From positions 1-51,142 of the forward strand of contig LNEQ01000269.1 in NCBI GenBank assembly GCA_001464995.1: a DNA stretch of 51,142 nt, given 5' to 3'. The position numbers and the translations under genes are program-made. The notes under the pieces were generated by a model. That model made no database searches. It had not been told where the DNA came from and worked only from the letters and a program-made list of their open reading frames with translations. This DNA is from Actinobacteria bacterium Ga0077541 (GTDB lineage Bacteria; Actinomycetota; Thermoleophilia; Miltoncostaeales; Miltoncostaeaceae). This document shows, piece by piece, positions 46,730 to 51,142 of this stretch; the first letter of the stretch is position 1; each line of letters opens with the position of its first letter.

Positions 46730-46760
46730 GCTCGCGTCCTCGCAGGACGCCGCCGGGGTC
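46730..46760 (-). promoter_or_regulatory. GACCCCGGCGGCGTCC leader motif plus hairpin, copy b
   Basis: Minus strand GACCCCGGCGGCGTCC-TGCGA-GGACGCGAGCGA upstream of the 46715 start. Confidence 0.5.
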
Positions 46761-46892
46761 CGGGGCAGCGTGGCGGCCACGACCGGAGTCGGGGCGGTGC
46801 CGCGGCGAACGTATCACCACCGTCCGCGCCCCGTTGTTGCATTCGCGCGATGAGCCCCGATACTGGATCCCTTCGAAAGGGCCTCGGCCCGG

Positions 46893-46923
46893 CTGCCCGA
46901 GACCCCGGCGGCGCTCTCCCACC
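46893..46923 (+). promoter_or_regulatory. Partial leader motif, copy d
   Basis: GAGACCCCGGCGGCG followed by CTCTCCCACCGCCGG (CCGGCGG/CCGCCGG hairpin) upstream of the first ANTAR gene; coordinates approximate. Confidence 0.35.
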
Positions 46924-46999
46924 GCCGGAGGCGCGGCATGGATCGGTTTCCCCGCAGGTGTTCCGCGGTGCCGGGTGGGTGCCTGGTGGCGACGCGCCC

Positions 47000-47704
47000 G
47001 TGACCGTCCCGCGCGAGCGTGAGCGCCTCGAGCGGATCGCGCGCGTCGCCGCCGCGGCCAACGCGGTCGATCCCGGCCGCGCGATGTGCGACGCGTGCGT
47101 TGCGGGGCTCCCGGTCACCGGCGCGTGCATCGTCCTGACGGCGGGGGGCGCCGCGGCGGTCCTCGCCCGCTCGGACGCCACGGCGGGGCGGATCGAGGAT
47201 CTGCAGGCGACGCTCGGCGAGGGCCCCTGTGTCGACGCCTGCGAGACCGGCCGTCCGGTGGGCGAGCCGGACCTGGCCGCGCCGCGCCGCCCGCGCTGGG
47301 TCGCGTTCGCCCCGGCCGCCGTGGCCCTCGGGGCCGCGGCCGTCTTCGCCATCCCCCTGCACCTCGGCGCCGTGCGCCTCGGCGCGCTCACGCTCTACCG
47401 CGCCCGCGCCGGCGAGCTGTCGGACGAGCAGTACGTGGACGCGCGGGGGATGGCCCACGTTGTCGCCCTCGCCGTCCTGGCGATCCAGGCCCAGGCGCCT
47501 CCGGGAACGCTCAGCCCCGACCTCGAGCCGCTCGCCGGCTTCGGCGCCGTGGTGCACCAGGCCTCGGGCATGGTGAGCGTGCAGCTCGGGGTGGGCGTCG
47601 GCGAGGCCCTGGTGCGCCTTCGCGCCCACGCGTTCGCGGCCGGCCGCGACCTGGCAGTCGTCGCGACCGATGTCGTGGCGCGACGGCTGCGTCTGGATGA
47701 GTAG
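47000..47704 (+). CDS. GAF + ANTAR domain protein (start uncertain, GTG)
   Basis: LGEGPCVDACETGRPVGEPDLAAPRRPRWVAFAPAAVALGAAAVFAIPLHLGAVRLGALTLYR...VVHQASGMVSVQLGVGVGEALVRLRAHAFAAGRDLAVVATDVVARRL. Confidence 0.8.
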   Translation: MTVPRERERLERIARVAAAANAVDPGRAMCDACVAGLPVTGACIVLTAGGAAAVLARSDATAGRIEDLQATLGEGPCVDACETGRPVGEPDLAAPRRPRWVAFAPAAVALGAAAVFAIPLHLGAVRLGALTLYRARAGELSDEQYVDARGMAHVVALAVLAIQAQAPPGTLSPDLEPLAGFGAVVHQASGMVSVQLGVGVGEALVRLRAHAFAAGRDLAVVATDVVARRLRLDE

Positions 47705-47781
47705 ACGCGCACCCCCGCACGTCATACCGTCCTGACCCACACACGACGGCCCGCCCTCCGTGAACGAAGGAAGACGCTCTG

Positions 47782-48510
47782 CTGACCCGAGATCAACGCC
47801 TCAGCTCCACGTTCGTGGAGCTGGCCGACAGCCTCGTCGATGATTTCGACGTCGTCGAGCTGATGGTCCTGCTCACCGAGCGCTGCGTTGAGCTGCTCGA
47901 CGTCGCCGCCGCCGGCCTGCTGCTGTCGGACGGTGGCGGCGCGCTGCGGTTGATGGCCGCGACGAGCGAGGCGACCGAGATGGTCGAGCTGTTCCAGGTG
48001 CAGAGCGACGAGGGTCCGTGCTGCGACTGCTTCCGCTCGGGCGACCCCGTCAACGCCGTGGACCTCACCGACGAGAGCGACCGCTGGCCGCGGTTCGCCC
48101 CCGTCGCCGCCGCCGCGGGCTTCCATGCCGTCTCGGCGTTCCCGCTGCGCCTGCGCGGTCAGGTGCTCGGGGCGCTCAACCTCTTCCGCACCGAGCCCGT
48201 GATGCCGAGCCGCGCCGACATGGCCACCGCGCAGGCCCTCGCCGACGTCGCCACCATCGCCCTGCTCCAGAACCGGGCGATCGCCGAGTCGAACGAGGTG
48301 AACGAGCAGCTCGAGCAGGCCCTCAACAGCCGGATCGCGATCGAGCAGGCGAAGGGCGTCATCGCCGAACGCCTCACGTGCGGCGTCGACGAGGCGTTCA
48401 CGCGGCTGCGCCGGTTCTCGCGGAGCAATCAGAGGCGCCTCTCAGAGGTCGCCCGAGAGGTCGTCGCCGGCGGCCTGACGCCTGAGGAGATCGACGCGAT
48501 CCGCCACTGA
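47782..48510 (+). CDS. GAF + ANTAR RNA-binding regulator (probable CTG start)
   Basis: LTRDQRLSSTFVELADSLVDDFDVVELMVLLTERCVELLDVAAAGLLLSDG...RIAIEQAKGVIAERLTCGVDEAFTRLRRFSRSNQRRLSEVAREVV; GAAGGAAG ribosome-binding site before CTG 47782. Confidence 0.85.
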   Translation: MTRDQRLSSTFVELADSLVDDFDVVELMVLLTERCVELLDVAAAGLLLSDGGGALRLMAATSEATEMVELFQVQSDEGPCCDCFRSGDPVNAVDLTDESDRWPRFAPVAAAAGFHAVSAFPLRLRGQVLGALNLFRTEPVMPSRADMATAQALADVATIALLQNRAIAESNEVNEQLEQALNSRIAIEQAKGVIAERLTCGVDEAFTRLRRFSRSNQRRLSEVAREVVAGGLTPEEIDAIRH

Positions 48511-48575
48511 GGATCGCGGATCCGGGTGTAACGTGAGGCCTGCGGTGAGTGATCGCACCGCTGTCCGTGCCGCCC

Positions 48576-48617
48576 CAGACCCCGGCGGCGTCCGTCCAGG
48601 ACCCGTGCGCCGGGGGA
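48576..48617 (+). promoter_or_regulatory. GACCCCGGCGGCGTCC leader hairpin, copy c
   Basis: GACCCCGGCGGCGTCCGTCCAGGACCCGTGCGCCGGGG: outer stem CCCCGGCG/CGCCGGGG and inner GTCC/GGAC, upstream of the GGDEF gene; coordinates approximate. Confidence 0.45.
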
Positions 48618-48638
48618 TGACTCGATGACGACGGCCCG

Positions 48639-49730
48639 ATGACCTCCCTCCCAGAGGAATCTGGCCGGGCGCATGCGCGTCGGGAGGCCGAGCGCGATGC
48701 CGACGCCCGGGTCGCGTCCGATGCGGAGATCCTCGTCGCCCGTGCCGATGGGCGCCTCTCGGAGGCCGATCGGGTGGCGTCCTGCGCCGATCAGGTCGCG
48801 TCCGACGCCGATCGGGATCTGGCCGACCGCGACCAGGCGGCCTCGGATCGCGACCAGGCGACCGCCGATCGCGAGCGCTCGCGCCCGGAGCACGCTCCGG
48901 GGGCCGACCTCGACTATCTGAGATCCCGCCGCGAGCGTGACGACGCCGGCCGAGAGAGGTACTCGACGGCATCGGTCCGGGCCGGGGTGGTCGCCGAGCG
49001 TCTCACCCGCGCCGATCTGCGAGACGAGATCGCGCTGCTGCGCGATGCGAGCGCCGACGAACGGGATCGCAACGCCCTGGCCGGCGACCAGGCGGCGAGC
49101 ATCCGGGACGGCCAGGCGGCCCAATGGGCGGGTGACGAGGACTCGCGTGCGGCGTTCCTGGCGCTGCGCGAGCAGAACGCCGCGATCAGGGAGGAGGCGA
49201 GGTCCCAGCGCGCGCGGGCCGCGGACGATCGCGCCGCGGCGGCGGCCGACCGTCAGAGGGCCGCCGCCGACCGCCGCGACGCGGGCCTCGACGAGCTCAG
49301 CGGGGTGTTCCGGCGGGGCGCGGGCGAGCTCGCGCTCGCCCACGAGATCGCCCGTGCCCGCCGGGTCGGGCGTCCGCTGGTCGTCGCCATGATCGACATC
49401 GACCGCCTGAAGGCGGTCAACGACGACGCGGGTCACGCGGCCGGTGACGCTCTGCTGCGCGGCGCGTCGCGGGCCGTCCTCGCAACGCTGCGCGGCTACG
49501 ACATCACGGTGCGCTGGGGCCGGGACGAGTTCGTCTGCGCGCTCTCCGACGTCGATCTGGCGACGGCCTCGGAGCGGCTCGTCCAGATGCAGGCGACGCT
49601 CGACGAGATGAACCCGGGTGCATCGATCAGTTCCGGCCTCGCCGACCTGCGGCCGGGGGACACCCTCGAGGCGGTGATCGGACGCGCCGACGCGGCCCTC
49701 TATGAGGCCAAGTCGCGGCGGGGGCCCTGA
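48639..49730 (+). CDS. Long N-terminal coiled coil (DRDQAA-type repeats) + GGDEF domain with degenerate GRDEF signature
   Basis: ADRDLADRDQAASDRDQATADRERS ... PLVVAMIDIDRLKAVNDDAGHAAGDALLRGASRAVLATLRGYDITVRWGRDEFVCALSDVD. Confidence 0.85.
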   Translation: MTSLPEESGRAHARREAERDADARVASDAEILVARADGRLSEADRVASCADQVASDADRDLADRDQAASDRDQATADRERSRPEHAPGADLDYLRSRRERDDAGRERYSTASVRAGVVAERLTRADLRDEIALLRDASADERDRNALAGDQAASIRDGQAAQWAGDEDSRAAFLALREQNAAIREEARSQRARAADDRAAAAADRQRAAADRRDAGLDELSGVFRRGAGELALAHEIARARRVGRPLVVAMIDIDRLKAVNDDAGHAAGDALLRGASRAVLATLRGYDITVRWGRDEFVCALSDVDLATASERLVQMQATLDEMNPGASISSGLADLRPGDTLEAVIGRADAALYEAKSRRGP

Positions 49731-49748
49731 GCGGCCGTCGCCGGCCCG

Positions 49749-50564
49749 TCAGGGGAGGGTGAGCGTCACCGCGATCGCGTCGGAGGCGTCGCGCAGCACG
49801 AGCTGGTCGGCCTGGATCGTGTAGGTCGCCGCCGACTCGAGCTCCCTCAGGAACCTCTGCTCCTGCTCCATCAGCTCCGGCGGCCCGGCCTTCAGCGTGG
49901 CCGCGGGCGGGGCGATGGAGATCTCCGTCGCCTCAGCGCTCCCGGGGGAGGTCGCGTACGTCGTGCGGTACGAGTTGACGCCCGAGTCGCCGGTGAGCGT
50001 CAGGTCCTCTCCGAAGGTCGCGGTGATCTCGCTGCCGGCGACCAGCCCCACCACGGCCTCGCCGCCGTTGTTGTAGCCCGTCACCTGCCAGAGGGCGACG
50101 ATGGTGGCGTCGCTGGCGTCGTAGGTGAGGACCGTCTCCCCCGAGGCGTCGGCGATCGTCAGCGTCTCGCCGTCCGACGAGAACGTCGCCGCGCTCTCGA
50201 GCGCCGCCAGGTAGTCGGTCTCGGCGGCGAGCGCCTCGGGCGGCCCGCCCATCTGGGTCGTGGCGAGCGGCCCGACCGACAGCTCGCCCTCGGCCCCGTC
50301 GGCCGAGAAGGCGCCGCGGTAGGTGTTGATCGCCGCGCGGCCGCTCACGCGGTCGCCGGCGAACGTCACCTCGGTCGTCAGTCCGTCAGGCAGCTCGCGC
50401 AGCGCACCGCCCGACGCGTAGCGGGTCAGGTCCCAGGTGCCCTGCAGCGGGCCTCCGCGCGCCGCGCCGGCATCCGGCTCGTCATCTGAACCGCAGGCGG
50501 CGAGCACCATCAGCGCCACGGCGAACAGCGCGAACGTTCCGACCACGGTCACCCGACGAGACAT
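49749..50564 (-). CDS. Lipoprotein with two META (HslJ-like) domains
   Basis: LMVLAACGSDDEP lipobox; LQGTWDLTRYASGGALRELPDGLTTEVTFAGDRVSGRAAINTYRGAF and second copy ALWQVTGYNNGGEAVVGLVAGSEITATFGEDLTLTGDSGVNSYRTTY. Confidence 0.85.
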   Translation of the reverse strand: MSRRVTVVGTFALFAVALMVLAACGSDDEPDAGAARGGPLQGTWDLTRYASGGALRELPDGLTTEVTFAGDRVSGRAAINTYRGAFSADGAEGELSVGPLATTQMGGPPEALAAETDYLAALESAATFSSDGETLTIADASGETVLTYDASDATIVALWQVTGYNNGGEAVVGLVAGSEITATFGEDLTLTGDSGVNSYRTTYATSPGSAEATEISIAPPAATLKAGPPELMEQEQRFLRELESAATYTIQADQLVLRDASDAIAVTLTLP

Positions 50565-50607
50565 GGCTTCTCCTCCACCCCGGGACGTCCGGCCGGACCC
50601 TACAGCC

Positions 50608-50886
50608 CTATCCGAGGGGGCCGAGGGCCAGCACGACGTCGTCCTCGAGCGCCGCGACCATCTCCTCCAGCCGGGCGCCCCCCAGGCCGAGTGCCTCGGC
50701 GACCTCCGGGCGGGTGCGGGGGCGCGCCGGATCGCGGTCGAGCCCGAGGCGCAGGCGCGCCACCGCGGCGAGGTCGGCCTCGAGCCCGGCCAGCGCCGGC
50801 GACAGGCGCAGGTCGGCGAGATCGCGCGCGCCGGTGAGGCGCATCAGGTCGCCGCGGAAGCGGCTCAGGTCGTCGTCGTCCCCCAT
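50608..50886 (-). CDS. Hypothetical small protein
   Basis: MGDDDDLSRFRGDLMRLTGARDLADLRLSPALAGLEADLAAVARLRLGLDRDPARPRTRPEVAEALGLGGARLEEMVAALEDDVVLALGPLG. Confidence 0.5.
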   Translation of the reverse strand: MGDDDDLSRFRGDLMRLTGARDLADLRLSPALAGLEADLAAVARLRLGLDRDPARPRTRPEVAEALGLGGARLEEMVAALEDDVVLALGPLG

Positions 50887-50950
50887 CGCGTCACCCCCGC
50901 CGCCGCCGGCGACCCCGCGCGCCGGACCGGCCGCATCATGCCCGCCCGGG

Positions 50951-51142
50951 TCAGGCGGAGCAGAGCCGGCCGCGCACCACGGTCCGCGTCTGCGTGAAGT
51001 TGTCGCCGTCCGGATCCTCGATGGCGAGCTTCACGCGGTAGCGACCGCATCGCGGCGGGCGCGCGGGGTGCAGCAGGCCGCTGACCCGCCGGCCGCGCTC
51101 GGAGCTCCGCGTGCCGTCGAAGACCACCGCCCCCGCGGGGTC
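50951..51142 (-). CDS. C-terminal end of a hypothetical protein (5' end beyond window)
   Basis: Open frame to the window edge: DPAGAVVFDGTRSSERGRRVSGLLHPARPPRCGRYRVKLAIEDPDGDNFTQTRTVVRGRLCSA*. Confidence 0.5.
   Translation of the reverse strand, partial: DPAGAVVFDGTRSSERGRRVSGLLHPARPPRCGRYRVKLAIEDPDGDNFTQTRTVVRGRLCSA

Noticed and set aside
46850-46900. Possible GEMM (c-di-GMP) riboswitch because of CCCTTCGAAAGGG near a signalling gene
   Set aside because: The conserved GEMM joining regions and second helix are not present; only a small UUCGAAA hairpin is visible.

Overview
High-GC (Actinobacteria/Thermoleophilia-like, judged from gene content and codon bias only) chromosomal window with about 55 supportable protein-coding genes. 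No rRNA, tRNA, CRISPR array or complete transposase gene was recognised. Main blocks: (i) CBS-domain protein, receiver-less OmpR winged-helix protein and Hpt protein, YihY/BrkB, PQQ-type sugar dehydrogenase, secreted proteins; (ii) a partner-switching module (MASE1-PAS-SpoIIE-HATPase giant protein, STAS, RsbW-like kinase); (iii) DsbB and an iron/siderophore ABC operon facing a FhuF-like reductase across a DtxR/IdeR-like box; (iv) BioY, DAG-kinase-like protein, cupredoxin; (v) a decayed junction (frameshifted SRPBCC gene, DUF5615/PIN-like gene, truncated universal stress protein); (vi) PD40-repeat protein with an unusual triplicated C-terminal module, TPR protein, GntR/YtrA regulator, P-type ATPase, CbiX-like chelatase, MacB-type ABC pair; (vii) a late signalling cluster (STAS, two GAF-ANTAR proteins, degenerate GGDEF protein). 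The most unusual signal is a family of three ~150-165 bp palindromic elements (319-484, 26431-26578, 32920-33076). Their terminal inverted repeats differ between copies but stay complementary within each copy. They share an internal CATAGC-CTCA-GCTATG hairpin. Their terminal TAG is the exact in-frame stop codon of the flanking gene at four ends. A second candidate is a recurrent GACCCCGGCGGCG(TCC) leader/hairpin motif upstream of four signalling genes between 42.9 and 48.6 kb.
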